In this document: positions 1-7,894 of the stretch, in pieces | Layout of the letters: every line of letters begins with the position of its first letter | How positions within the stretch are numbered: position 1 is the first letter of the stretch | NCBI GenBank assembly: GCA_002422955.1 | Contig: DITY01000339.1 | Coordinates: 1 to 23,020 of the forward strand | From: Planctomycetaceae bacterium UBA6172 | GTDB taxonomy: Bacteria > Planctomycetota > Planctomycetia > Pirellulales > Pirellulaceae | Reading direction: 5' to 3' | Length of the DNA stretch: 23,020 nt | The notes under the pieces: model-generated | What the model was told of the DNA's origin: nothing | What the model saw: only the letters and a program-made list of their open reading frames with translations | The model's database searches: none | Program-made: the position numbers and the translations under genes

Positions 1-74
1 TCGATCGCTATGGGCAATTGGTTGCCGCGGTCGATGCTTGAGCGAACCTCGGGGGCTGGCGAGCCGGGAACACG

Positions 75-1253
75 TCAGGCGGACAGGCCCGCCGCGGTGA
101 ACGCCATTTCCAGATCATCGCGGAGATCCTCGAACGACTCCAAGCCGACGCTGAGGCGGATCAGGCCGTCGCCGATCCCGAACCGGGCGCGATCCGCGGC
201 CCCGTAGCTGGCGTGGGACATCGTCGCCGGTTGTTCGATCAGCGATTCCACCGCGCCGAGGCTGACCGCTAATTGAAACAGCTCGGTCGATTCACAAAAC
301 TTGGCCGTCTGCTTCAGGTCGCCGGCGATCTGGAAGGTCACCATCCCGCCATATTGGCCACCCATCAGCCGCTTGGCCAGTTCATGGCCCGGGTGCCGAG
401 GCAGGCCCGGATAGAGCACCTGTTCGACCCGCGGATGAGCGAGCAGCCAGAGGGCCAATTCCGAAGCGGTTTGCGACTGCGCGCGAACCCGCAGGTCAAG
501 CGTTTTCAGTCCTCGCGTCGTTAGGAAGCAGGAGAAGGGGTCGAGGATCGCTCCGGTCGCGTTCTGAATAAAGTACAGTCGCTGATACAAATCCGGGTCG
601 GCGACGGCGAGCGTGCCCCCCACCAAGTCGCTGTGTCCACCCAAATACTTGGTGGCCGAGTGCATGACGATATCGACACCCCATTCCAGCGGTCGGATCA
701 ACGCGGGGCTGCCGAAGGTGTTATCGACTCCGAACAAAATTCCGGAGTCCTTCGCAAACTTTGCGAGCGCGGGGAGGTCGGGGATGCTCAGCCGCGGGTT
801 GCCGATCGTCTCCCCCCAAATCAATTTCGTTTGCGGCAACCGCGCCGCGGCGACTGCCTCGAGATCCGTCAGATCGACTAGCGAAACGGTCAGGCCAGCG
901 CGATCACAGATCTTATGGAATAACCGATAGGCACCCCCATACAGGTCACTCCCGGCCAGGATGTGATCGCCCGCCTTCAGCAGCATCGAAACCGCATGGA
1001 TCGCGGCCATGCCGGAACCGAACGCCAAGGCGCCACAACCCCCTTCGATCGACGCCAGCGTCGTTTGCAAGGCGGTTCGGGTCGGATTGCCGCTCCGCGA
1101 ATAATCGTACTCTCGCCATTCGCCCGCATGATGCTGACGGAAGGTGCTGGCGAGGTGGATCGGGGGAATCACCGCGCCGGTAGCCGGATCGGTTTCGTTG
1201 CCGATATGAATGCAGCGTGTCCGCAGCGACCAATCACGAGACGGCTTAGCCAT
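75..1253 (-). CDS. Trans-sulfuration enzyme, cystathionine gamma-lyase/synthase-like (PLP-dependent)
   Basis: This 392-residue protein belongs to the Cys/Met metabolism PLP-dependent family (fold type I), cytosolic enzymes that make or cleave cystathionine or related thioethers. The PLP lysine is K202 inside SATKYLGGH (199-207). D177 in VDNTF would contact the pyridine nitrogen. The phosphate-binding tyrosine motif YSRSGNPT is at 51-58, and the C-terminal signature SLGAVESLIEQPATMSHAS is present. Length is normal for the family. The ATG start at 1251-1253 overlaps the last 8 bases of the upstream paralogue (ATGGCTAA), so the two are probably co-transcribed and translationally coupled. The YSRSGNPT motif and the ending look like bacterial cystathionine gamma-lyase/gamma-synthase. 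Synthase, beta-lyase, gamma-lyase and O-acetylhomoserine sulfhydrylase cannot be told apart from motifs alone. The family is certain; the exact reaction is not. Confidence 0.93.
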   Translation of the reverse strand: MAKPSRDWSLRTRCIHIGNETDPATGAVIPPIHLASTFRQHHAGEWREYDYSRSGNPTRTALQTTLASIEGGCGALAFGSGMAAIHAVSMLLKAGDHILAGSDLYGGAYRLFHKICDRAGLTVSLVDLTDLEAVAAARLPQTKLIWGETIGNPRLSIPDLPALAKFAKDSGILFGVDNTFGSPALIRPLEWGVDIVMHSATKYLGGHSDLVGGTLAVADPDLYQRLYFIQNATGAILDPFSCFLTTRGLKTLDLRVRAQSQTASELALWLLAHPRVEQVLYPGLPRHPGHELAKRLMGGQYGGMVTFQIAGDLKQTAKFCESTELFQLAVSLGAVESLIEQPATMSHASYGAADRARFGIGDGLIRLSVGLESFEDLRDDLEMAFTAAGLSA

Positions 1254-2523
1254 GCGCGGGGACCCCTTCCAACGCCTGTTTCAGGTCGGCGATCAGGTCG
1301 GCCGCGTCCTCGATCCCGCAGGACATGCGGATCATGTTGTCCCAGATCCCGAACCGCTCGCGGTCCGCGGGTGAGTAGTGGAAATAGCTCATCACCAACG
1401 GTTGTTCGATCAGCGATTCGACGCCACCGAGGCTCGGCGCGATCCGCGGGATTCGCACCGCGTCGATGATCCGAGCGGCCTCCTTCCAATCGGCGTCCCG
1501 GACCATGAACGTGATCAGGCCGCCAAAGCCTTTCATCTGGGAAACGGCCATGGCGTGAGACGGGTGATTCGGCAGCCCGGGGTAGAGCACCTTCTCGATC
1601 CGGGGATGCGAATCGAGAAACTGGGCCACCGCGATGCCGTTCTCATTGTGGCGCTGCATCCGCAACGCGAAGGTTTTCAGCCCGCGCTCCAGCAAATACA
1701 GGTTGTGTGGCGAATTGACGCTGCCGAGCGTCCCACGCAAGGCCCTCACCGGTTCAAGCTTTTCCGCCGAGCCGCAGATCACGCCGGCCAGCAGGTCATT
1801 GTGTCCGCCGAGATATTTCGTGGCGGAGTGCAGCACGTAATCGACGCCCAGGCCGATCGGCTGAATGTTGTAGGGGGTCGCCAGGGTCGCGTCGATCAAC
1901 GTTTCCACTCCGTGCGCCTTGCCCAACGCGGCAAATTGCTCGATATCGATCACCGTCAGATGGGGATTGGTCGGCGACTCGCTGATCAACATTTTCGTCC
2001 GCGCGTTGATCGCCCGTTCCATCGCCGCGAAATCGCCGGTCTTGACCTGATGGGTGACGACACCGAACCGCGAGAGGTGCTTGACGCAAAACTCGCGGGA
2101 GCGGTGGTAGCACTGGTCGAAAAAAACCACCTCATCACCGGCACTCAGTTTCGTCATCAGCAGGCCGACGATCGCCGCCATCCCGCTGCTATAGAGCACT
2201 GCCGATTCGGCCCCTTCCAAAGCAGCCAGTTTGCGTTCGGCCGAAAGTTCGTTGGGATTGCCGTAACGCCCATATTCCTGACGCGCGTCCGCGCCCTCGA
2301 CAAACCGCAACAACGCGGCGGTCGACTCGAAGGTGTAAGTCGAAGCGGTGTAGGTCGGGGTGCTGATCGCACCTTCATCCTTTTGGCGGGCCTCGCCGGC
2401 ATGGACCGCTTGGGTGGAAATGCCGAGTCTCGGGTGGGAGCCGGGGTGGGTGTTTGGGCTGTGGTGTTGCGAGCCGGGTCGGTTGACCTGAGATGCAGCA
2501 GTTTCCGGAATATCAATCGCCAT
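1246..2523 (-). CDS. Cystathionine gamma-synthase-like trans-sulfuration enzyme (PLP-dependent)
   Basis: Second member of the Cys/Met PLP enzyme family, 425 residues from the ATG at 2521-2523. An in-frame TTG three codons upstream (2530-2532) is the alternative start. The PLP lysine lies in HSATKYLGGHNDLLAG (about K236). The Tyr motif is YGRYGNPN, not YSRSGNPT. The C-terminal part reads IAPSLGGVESLIEQP and VMSYF. From memory of the family, YGRYGNP, GGHNDLLAG and IAPSxGG are features of plant-type cystathionine gamma-synthases, so conversion of an activated homoserine plus cysteine to cystathionine is the best guess. About 35 N-terminal residues (Ser/His/Pro-rich) precede the conserved core and look disordered. 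It is the first gene of a two-gene operon with the lyase-like paralogue. A -10-like TAAAAT and a 13-base palindrome lie just upstream. Substrate assignment is inference. Confidence 0.92.
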   Translation of the reverse strand: MAIDIPETAASQVNRPGSQHHSPNTHPGSHPRLGISTQAVHAGEARQKDEGAISTPTYTASTYTFESTAALLRFVEGADARQEYGRYGNPNELSAERKLAALEGAESAVLYSSGMAAIVGLLMTKLSAGDEVVFFDQCYHRSREFCVKHLSRFGVVTHQVKTGDFAAMERAINARTKMLISESPTNPHLTVIDIEQFAALGKAHGVETLIDATLATPYNIQPIGLGVDYVLHSATKYLGGHNDLLAGVICGSAEKLEPVRALRGTLGSVNSPHNLYLLERGLKTFALRMQRHNENGIAVAQFLDSHPRIEKVLYPGLPNHPSHAMAVSQMKGFGGLITFMVRDADWKEAARIIDAVRIPRIAPSLGGVESLIEQPLVMSYFHYSPADRERFGIWDNMIRMSCGIEDAADLIADLKQALEGVPAHG

Positions 2524-2534
2524 CGATCCCAATG

Positions 2535-2547
2535 TCCTGGTCCAGGA
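2535..2547. promoter_or_regulatory. Perfect 13-base palindrome upstream of the cystathionine gamma-synthase-like gene
   Basis: TCCTGG-T-CCAGGA has 6-base arms around one central base. It lies 12 bases upstream of the ATG at 2521-2523 and overlaps the expected transcription start downstream of the -10-like hexamer at 2551-2556. The position would suit a repressor operator, but short GC palindromes occur by chance in GC-rich DNA and there is only one copy. Confidence 0.25.
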
Positions 2548-2550
2548 AAA

Positions 2551-2556
2551 ATTTTA
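2551..2556 (-). promoter_or_regulatory. Candidate -10 element (TAAAAT) for the trans-sulfuration operon
   Basis: On the minus strand the sequence reads GATAAAATTTTTCC about 28 bases upstream of the ATG at 2523. It is the only AT-rich patch in this intergenic region. No convincing -35 hexamer lies at 16-18 bases. The call rests on position and the TAnnnT match only. Confidence 0.35.
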
Positions 2557-2964
2557 TCGCTCCATCCGTCGCCATCGGAGACGAACATTCGACCGGCAGG
2601 TCGAAGCTCGTTGCCGAACGGTCGGTCGCGACGGGGGACCGGTACCGGCGATCGAATCGACCGGTGGCAGTCCCGCAGGCTGATAGAGGAGATGCGGCGA
2701 ATCGCAGCTTGGAGAAAACGCGACCGAAATTTCCACGACAAGCCGGGGGGGCTGTCGGTCCGAATCGGTCGGTGGCTCTTTAGCAGTCCAGGCTGCAAGC
2801 GGCCGCAAATCCCTATCGAAGTGGATGATAGCCGCCGTTCCCTTGATCGGCAACCGAAATCTTAGCGGCGTCGTGTCGAACGAGCCTCGCACGTTAGAAT
2901 AGGCGGGTCCGCTCCCCGGCGGTGTCCCGTCGAAAGACGGTTCGTTCTCCCAGGCTCCAGCACC
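2557..2964. other. Intergenic region between divergent genes, no gene seen
   Basis: About 400 bases separate the minus-strand trans-sulfuration operon from the plus-strand gene at 2965. Open frames here are extensions of shadow frames and lack recognisable motifs. I looked for a SAM or cobalamin riboswitch ahead of the sulfur genes and saw no conserved core. The only supported element is the plus-strand -10-like hexamer at 2895-2900. Confidence 0.5.
2895..2900 (+). promoter_or_regulatory. Candidate -10 element (TAGAAT)
   Basis: The context is ACGTTAGAATAGG, 65 bases upstream of the ATG at 2965. It matches the TAnnnT pattern seen ahead of five other transcription units in this window. The -35 region is poor. 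Confidence 0.4.
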
Positions 2965-4308
2965 ATGTCAGCGTCCCGCCTCGAACTTCGTCCCTCGCAG
3001 CTTTCCCTCGCCTCCGCCAATCGATTCGGCATCGCCCGGTTGGTGGGTTTGGTCGGAATCTGTCGCTGCCTGCCGATCCTGGCGATGGCCGTTTGGGCCG
3101 GTTCGGTGAAGGCGGTTGAGCCGACGGTCGCGGTCACGCAGGATCAAGCTCACCAATGGGTGGTGGCTCTAGGGGCACCCACGTTTGCGGAACGCGAACG
3201 GGCGATGGGCGAAATTCTGCGGGCGGGAACTCCGATGGTGCCCCATTTGAGACAAGCGGTTCGCGAGTTTCGGGATCCGGAACTCGTCCAGCGGGCCGAA
3301 TTCGCCCTCTCGAAGCTGACCGTGGATGATCTCGAATCGCGAATTGCGACGTTTCTCGATGGCACGGCGGAATCGGGTCTGTTGGCCCGGCAGTGGTTTT
3401 CTGGCTGGGAGCAATTCGCCTTGATGGTGGGGGATTCGATTCCCTTGCGTGAGCTGTTTGTCAAAGTCATGAAATCCCATCCCCGCATCACTCAGAGTTT
3501 GGCGGAGGGTACGGTCGAGCGTTCCCTGGCCGCTCAAGAAGCGGTGGTCACGATCGAAACCGCGATCCGTCAAAAGAATCTGCCACCCACCGTGGCGGAT
3601 GGCGTGGCCCTGTTGTTGCCGCTGACCGATCAGGCCGTGACGGCGGGGGTTCGTTATGAGGAGATCATTCTCGGCGTCTTCAATCGCCTGTATGGAACCG
3701 TCAGCCGGGATTCCCAACTCTGGGGTCCCGTATCACGCCTGCTCGAACAGTGGATGCAGCGGAGTCGCCCTGAGAATCGCGCTGCGGCGCTCTGGAGTAC
3801 CATGCAGTGGAGCCTGCCGGGGGGAGCGAAGTTGGGGCTACAGTCTCTGGAAGAGATGAAGGACGTCGAAACCGTGCAGACCGCCTTGCAGTCGATTGCC
3901 CGTTTCGGCGTGCCGCGAGACGCCGCTAAATTGGCACCGCTGCTACAAGACAATCGGCCTGCGGCAACCTCGATCCCGACCGACGTCCAGGATCGTCGCC
4001 TGCGGGTGACGATCGCCGATGTGGCCTTGGCCACTATAGCGATTCTGCATGGGGTCTCGCCAAAAGATCTGGGGATGCAGGCCGCCGAGTTGCATCCGTT
4101 GGTCGGTTTTTCCGTGGACCATGTCGGCTTCACCGCCGATCAGCAGGCCGAGCGGGCGGAGGCCATGCGGCTGGCAACCGCTTGGTGCGCGGGTGAGAAA
4201 CCCAAGGTCACGCGGGCGGCGACGGGGGCGAAGGCCGTGACCGAATTGCCGCCCGAAATCCCCAAACCCGACGAACCGGGAGCGCCCGCTGAACCGCTCA
4301 AGCCTTGA
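2965..4308 (+). CDS. Secreted helical (HEAT-like) protein of unknown function
   Basis: This 447-residue protein is not recognised as a named family. The N-terminus has an unusually long basic/polar stretch (1-25), then a hydrophobic segment (about 26-48) ending in GSVKA, a plausible signal peptidase site near residue 50. Export to the periplasm or outside is therefore likely. Residues about 60-115 resemble planctomycete secreted proteins with short HEAT-like helical pairs (APTFAERERAMGEILRAGTPMVPHLRQA type). Two-helix units recur around 260-330. The last 20 or so residues are Pro-rich (ELPPEIPKPDEPGAPAEP), a flexible tail. No catalytic motif is visible. It stands alone, divergent from the sulfur operon and convergent with the peroxiredoxin gene. 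ATG 2965 is the first ATG that keeps the signal peptide. It could be a scaffold or binding protein, but no function can be claimed. Confidence 0.85.
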   Translation: MSASRLELRPSQLSLASANRFGIARLVGLVGICRCLPILAMAVWAGSVKAVEPTVAVTQDQAHQWVVALGAPTFAERERAMGEILRAGTPMVPHLRQAVREFRDPELVQRAEFALSKLTVDDLESRIATFLDGTAESGLLARQWFSGWEQFALMVGDSIPLRELFVKVMKSHPRITQSLAEGTVERSLAAQEAVVTIETAIRQKNLPPTVADGVALLLPLTDQAVTAGVRYEEIILGVFNRLYGTVSRDSQLWGPVSRLLEQWMQRSRPENRAAALWSTMQWSLPGGAKLGLQSLEEMKDVETVQTALQSIARFGVPRDAAKLAPLLQDNRPAATSIPTDVQDRRLRVTIADVALATIAILHGVSPKDLGMQAAELHPLVGFSVDHVGFTADQQAERAEAMRLATAWCAGEKPKVTRAATGAKAVTELPPEIPKPDEPGAPAEPLKP

Positions 4309-4326
4309 ACCGTTTGGGACTTGAGC
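4296..4326. terminator. Weak hairpin at the 3' end of the HEAT-like gene
   Basis: GCTCAAG (4296-4302) pairs with CTTGAGC (4320-4326) over a 17-base loop that includes the stop codon. There is no T-run. A second TTGAGCTTG copy follows at 4338-4346. It could help termination between the convergent genes, but the support is slight. Confidence 0.25.
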
Positions 4327-4446
4327 TTGCTTAGGCCTTGAGCTTGTCAGGGTTCAGTCGCTGCCAACATTCTCTGGTCGCCACCAACATCCCCGGTCCG
4401 CGACGACTGCGGCCGACGATAAGTGCGGCTGGTGGCCGCTGGTGAG

Positions 4447-4926
4447 TCACTTCGACGTCAGTTCGGCGAGTGCCTTGAGCACGTCGTCGGCATGGCCATC
4501 GACCTGAACTCGCTTCCAGACTTTGACGACTTTGCCGTCTGGGCCGATCAGAAACGTTGAGCGTTGGACGCCCATCGACTTCTTGCCATACATGTTCTTT
4601 TCTCGCCAAGCTCCAAACTTTTCCGCGACCTGATGCCCGACATCGCTCAATAACGGAAAGTTCAGCTCATACTTATTCCGAAACTTCGCATGGCTATCGG
4701 GCGGGTCGCAACTGATTCCGACCACCGCCGCGTCCAGCTTTTCGAGCGGCTGGGAGGCGTCCCTAAAGGCGCACGCCTCCTTAGTGCATCCGGGCGTGTC
4801 ATCCTTGGGGTAGAAGTAGATCACCAGCGGTTTACCCTTCCATTGGGAAGATTTGACTTTCGCGCCGGTATGATCCGCCAAGGTGAATGAGGGCATGGGG
4901 GTGCCCGGTTCGAGCCAATCTGACAT
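4447..4926 (-). CDS. bcp: Thioredoxin-dependent thiol peroxidase, BCP/PrxQ type peroxiredoxin
   Basis: This 159-residue peroxiredoxin reduces hydrogen peroxide and organic hydroperoxides with thioredoxin as electron donor, in the cytosol. The active-site stretch FYPKDDTPGCTKEAC holds the peroxidatic Cys C47 and, five residues later, the probable resolving Cys C52, the atypical 2-Cys arrangement of BCP. The Thr of the PxxxTxxC motif is present. Downstream FPLLSD, GVQRSTFLIGPDGKVVKVW and the length of about 155 residues are typical of the family. There is no signal peptide. The ATG at 4924-4926 is preceded by an AAAGG Shine-Dalgarno-like sequence about 10 bases upstream, among the better ribosome sites in this window. 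The gene is convergent with the gene ending at 4308 and divergent from rsfS, so it is probably monocistronic. Confidence 0.96.
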   Translation of the reverse strand: MSDWLEPGTPMPSFTLADHTGAKVKSSQWKGKPLVIYFYPKDDTPGCTKEACAFRDASQPLEKLDAAVVGISCDPPDSHAKFRNKYELNFPLLSDVGHQVAEKFGAWREKNMYGKKSMGVQRSTFLIGPDGKVVKVWKRVQVDGHADDVLKALAELTSK

Positions 4927-5026
4927 GAGTTTTCAACCTTTCTCGATGGGGGTTTCAGCCGATTCCCATACCGGACCGTGGCCGACGACCGGTCGGTCCG
5001 AATTCGTGTTCCGTCCGCTCGTGGGC

Positions 5027-5054
5027 GTGACACCGTCAGGGAAGACGTTAGACT
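5027..5054 (+). promoter_or_regulatory. Promoter candidate for rsfS-argS (GTGACA / TAGACT)
   Basis: GTGACA (5027-5032; five of six matches to TTGACA) and TAGACT (5049-5054) are separated by 16 bases. This is the best complete sigma-70-like promoter in the window. The predicted transcription start (about 5060-5062) is only a few bases before the ATG at 5065, so the message would be nearly leaderless unless a downstream start is used. Confidence 0.5.
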
Positions 5055-5064
5055 AATCCGACCT

Positions 5065-5541
5065 ATGAATGATCCCAATACGACAAGTGAGCCGAATCCG
5101 CGGGAGAACTCGGAGCGATCCGTTAAGTCTACCCGCTCGGCTGCAGTGATTGACCGTAGCCGACAACTTGCGGCTGCCGCGGCTTCCGTCGCGCTCGTCA
5201 ATAAGGCGACCGACGTCCTGGTTTTGGATGTTAGCGAACAGACCGCGTTGTTCGACTACTTCGTCATCGCCACGGGAACCAGCCGTAGGCAATTGCACGC
5301 GATCAGCGCGGAAATCGATCACGTCCTGCAAAAGGATTTGGGGGATCGTCGGCTGGGGATCGAGGGTTATGAAGATAGCCACTGGATCGTGTTGGATTAT
5401 GGGAACATCGTGATCCACCTGTTCGACGAAGAAACTCGCGGCTACTACGACCTGGAGTCGCTTTGGGCTGATGCCAGGGTCGTCCCGCTGGCCGAGTTGG
5501 GCCTGGGCGATGAAGGGATTTCTGCTAACCCCCAACCGTGA
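5065..5541 (+). CDS. rsfS: Ribosomal silencing factor RsfS (Iojap/DUF143 family)
   Basis: RsfS binds ribosomal protein uL14 on the 50S subunit and blocks subunit joining, lowering translation when nutrients run short. The core runs from about residue 32 to 140. It includes ATDVLVLDVSEQTALFDYFVIATGTS, then SRRQLHAISAEIDHVL, GYEDSHWIVLDYGNIVIHLFDEETRGYYDLESLW, the full family signature with its W-I-x-x-D-Y-G core. The frame is open upstream to 4978, but the ATG at 5065 lies just after a promoter candidate and gives 158 residues. A GTG at 5146 would remove a non-conserved 27-residue N-terminus and start right at the family core, so it is a real alternative. The stop TGA (5539-5541) shares its last base with the argS ATG, pointing to translational coupling. 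Confidence 0.95.
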   Translation: MNDPNTTSEPNPRENSERSVKSTRSAAVIDRSRQLAAAAASVALVNKATDVLVLDVSEQTALFDYFVIATGTSRRQLHAISAEIDHVLQKDLGDRRLGIEGYEDSHWIVLDYGNIVIHLFDEETRGYYDLESLWADARVVPLAELGLGDEGISANPQP

Positions 5542-7574
5542 TGATGATTCTTGATCGCTTGAAGCGGCGTTTTGTTGCTGCGTTGGTGTCGGCTTTTGAG
5601 CCCTCCGGCCGGCCAGTCGAGTCGTCTTCAGGCCCCCAGGCGGATTCTTGGGCTGCGGAAGTCGAGTCTTATGCGTCGATGGTTCGGCCGACCGCCGACG
5701 TGAGGTTTGGGGACTATCAGTCCAACTGCGCGATGCCGCTCGCCAAGCGACTTGGCAGGTCGCCACGCGAGGTCGCTCAGCAGTTAGTCGATGCGCTTCA
5801 ATTGGACGACCTTTGCCACCCGCCAGAAATCGCCGGGCCTGGCTTCATTAACTTGCGTCTCAAGGATGAGTGCTTAGCCGCGGCGGTTGCCGCGGCGTTG
5901 GCCGATGAGCGTTTGGGGATCGAGCCGGTCGCCGAGCCGTTGACAGTTCTGGTCGATTATTCGTCTCCCAATGTTGCCAAGCCGATGCACGTCGGCCATA
6001 TCCGCAGCACGGTGATCGGTGATGCGCTGGCGCGAACCTTTCGGTTCCTGGGCCATCATGTCATCACCGATAATCATCTCGGCGATTGGGGAACCCAGTT
6101 CGGGATGGTGATTTATGGGTTCAAGCATTTCGGCGACGAGGTCGCGCTGAGTTCGCGACCGGTCGATGAACTCTCCCGGCTCTACCGTTTGGTGAATCGG
6201 CTGATCGGTTACCATGCGGCGGTTCAAGACCAGGGGGCCGCCGTCATGGCGGCGGAGGCGGCGGAGCAAGCGGTTGCGCGGGCTGAAGAGGTGGTGGCTA
6301 CCGCGGCCGACCCCAAGTCAGTCAAGTCGGCGGGGAAGGATTTGGCGGCGGCGACGCGCAAGCGTTTGGCGGCCAGACAGCGCGTCGATGAATTGGGGTC
6401 GACTATCGCCGCGGCCGACGCGGATCCGATCTTCCTCGACCAAGCTCGGGCGCATCGCGAAATCGCGGCCGCGGTCCTGGCGGAAACCGCTAAGCTGCAT
6501 GAAGGCGATGCCGAAAATGTCGCGCTTTGGGAGCGATTCTTACCCTATTGTCGCGATGAGATCGATCGGGTTTATGAACGCCTCGGTGTTTCCTTCGACT
6601 ATACGCTGGGAGAGAGTTTCTATCACGAGATGCTCGGTGGTGTTGTCGAGAGGCTGCGGCAAGCGGGCTTGGCGAGTGATAGCGAGGGGGCTGTCTGTGT
6701 CTTTTTGCCGGGATTCGATTCGCCGATGATCGTCCGCAAGAAGGATGGCGCTTATTTGTACGCGACCACCGATCTGGCGACGCTGTTTTACCGCCAACAG
6801 GAGTTTCGTCCTGACGAGATTCTTTATGTGGTCGATTCGCGGCAGGGCGAGCATTTTCAGAAGCTGTTCGCCGTCGCGGAGCGATTGGGGTTCACGGATG
6901 CCCGATTGGTCCATGTCCACTTCGGGACCGTGCTGGGGGATGATGGGCGGCCTTTCAAGACCCGCAGCGGGACCTCGGTCGGTCTGGAGTCGTTGCTGGA
7001 CGAGGCCGTGGCGAAAGCCCTGGCTGTCGTGTGCGATCCGCAGCGCGGCGGGCGAGTTGAAGGGGCGATGGACGAGCCGGAGCAGCGTCAGGTCGCCGAA
7101 TCCGTAGGGCTGGGCGCGATCAAGTATGCCGATCTCGCGCACCACCGCACCAGCGATTATCGCTTCGATCTCGACAAGATGGTGTCCTTGGATGGCAACA
7201 CCAGTGCCTACATTCAGTACGCCTACGCGCGGGCGCGGGGAATCATGCTCAAGGGCGATATCGACCCGGATCAAGTCGCCCGCGATCAACACCCACCGCT
7301 GCTCACGGAGCCGGCCGAGCGGGCGTTGGCGATCGTTTTGCTGAGGATGGGTGAAAGCCTGCAGCAAGTTCGTGCGGATTATGCCCCCAATTTTTTAGTC
7401 GACTATCTGTATGACGCCGCCAAGGCCTATGCGGTCTTCAATGACCATTGTCCCGTGTTGAAAGCGGGGTCAGTCGAAGCGACGCGGTCCCGTCTGGTAT
7501 TGGTCGCGTTGACGGCACGGGTGCTCGAGACGGGGCTCAGCCTGTTGGGCATTCGAGTCGTTCCCCGTATGTAG
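5541..7574 (+). CDS. argS: Arginyl-tRNA synthetase with an Ala-rich insertion
   Basis: This class I aminoacyl-tRNA synthetase charges tRNA-Arg, in the cytosol. The N-terminal Add-1-like domain contains VRFGDYQSNCAMPLAK (about 54-69). The HIGH motif is HVGH (150-153) in SSPNVAKPMHVGHIRST, followed by DNHLGDWGTQFGM. The KMSKS-equivalent region is FKTRSGTSVGL (472-482). The C-terminal anticodon-binding domain includes KYADLAHHRTSDYRFDLDKM and NTSAYIQYAYAR. At about 677 residues it is longer than the usual 550-600. The excess is mainly an Ala/Arg/Glu-rich helical segment at about residues 225-297, between the two signature motifs. The start is ATG 5541, overlapping the rsfS stop. ATG 5544 and GTG 5538 are adjacent alternatives. 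Co-transcription with rsfS is nearly certain. The product is certain; the role of the insert is unknown. Confidence 0.97.
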   Translation: MMILDRLKRRFVAALVSAFEPSGRPVESSSGPQADSWAAEVESYASMVRPTADVRFGDYQSNCAMPLAKRLGRSPREVAQQLVDALQLDDLCHPPEIAGPGFINLRLKDECLAAAVAAALADERLGIEPVAEPLTVLVDYSSPNVAKPMHVGHIRSTVIGDALARTFRFLGHHVITDNHLGDWGTQFGMVIYGFKHFGDEVALSSRPVDELSRLYRLVNRLIGYHAAVQDQGAAVMAAEAAEQAVARAEEVVATAADPKSVKSAGKDLAAATRKRLAARQRVDELGSTIAAADADPIFLDQARAHREIAAAVLAETAKLHEGDAENVALWERFLPYCRDEIDRVYERLGVSFDYTLGESFYHEMLGGVVERLRQAGLASDSEGAVCVFLPGFDSPMIVRKKDGAYLYATTDLATLFYRQQEFRPDEILYVVDSRQGEHFQKLFAVAERLGFTDARLVHVHFGTVLGDDGRPFKTRSGTSVGLESLLDEAVAKALAVVCDPQRGGRVEGAMDEPEQRQVAESVGLGAIKYADLAHHRTSDYRFDLDKMVSLDGNTSAYIQYAYARARGIMLKGDIDPDQVARDQHPPLLTEPAERALAIVLLRMGESLQQVRADYAPNFLVDYLYDAAKAYAVFNDHCPVLKAGSVEATRSRLVLVALTARVLETGLSLLGIRVVPRM

Positions 7575-7894
7575 CGGGAGCGGCGGAAACGCGGCGGCGA
7601 TGTTTTAGGCTGCTTCTCGCTCGGGCGAATGCTGATAATGACCCGCCGCGCGGTTGCTATGGAAGCCCGCGCTCATAGGGCGTTGAGAAGGGATCGGTCG
7701 CATGCTCAAAATGATGCTTAGATCCTCATTGACAGGGTGGTGATAATTTGTTGATTTTATTCTCTTGACCCCTGGATATTGCTTGCAAAAGGCATATAAA
7801 TATCACATCGAGTTTGGTTCGCGACGCCTTTTGATTGGCCCGCGTTCATTGTTCACCATTTTGGTCCGCAAACGACCGAGGGGATGTTTATCCG
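7575..7894. promoter_or_regulatory. Intergenic region with AT-rich promoter-like stretch (7729-7800)
   Basis: No gene is seen in these 320 bases. The second half is strikingly AT-rich for this GC-rich window. It contains TTGACA (7729-7734), GATAAT (7742-7747), TTGATT (7751-7756), TTGACC (7765-7770) and TATAAA (7795-7800). None of the pairs has an ideal 16-18 base spacing, so I cannot say which is used, but promoter activity for the gene at 7895 is likely. The predicted leader is about 90 bases. No terminator after argS is apparent. Confidence 0.45.

Noticed and set aside
1..74. Possible end of another gene at the left edge
   Set aside because: Too short to judge; no motif or clear frame continues into the window.
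1378..2865. Long plus-strand open frame (495 codons) opposite the cystathionine gamma-synthase-like gene
   Set aside because: It is antisense to a protein with complete PLP-enzyme motifs; the translation is Arg/His/Gln-rich, without recognisable domains. This is the usual shadow of a GC-rich coding strand.
4320..4346. Two TTGAGCTTG copies (4321-4329 and 4338-4346) as a tandem repeat
   Set aside because: Only two short copies, spaced 8 bases apart, with no further units; most likely chance or part of a weak 3' hairpin.
4900..4920. GGTTCGAGCC, resembling the T-loop of a tRNA
   Set aside because: It lies inside the start of the peroxiredoxin gene, and no acceptor, D or anticodon arms can be paired around it.
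6540..7367. Minus-strand open frame of 275 codons inside argS
   Set aside because: Antisense to the KMSKS and anticodon-binding regions of ArgS; no motif, no start signal.
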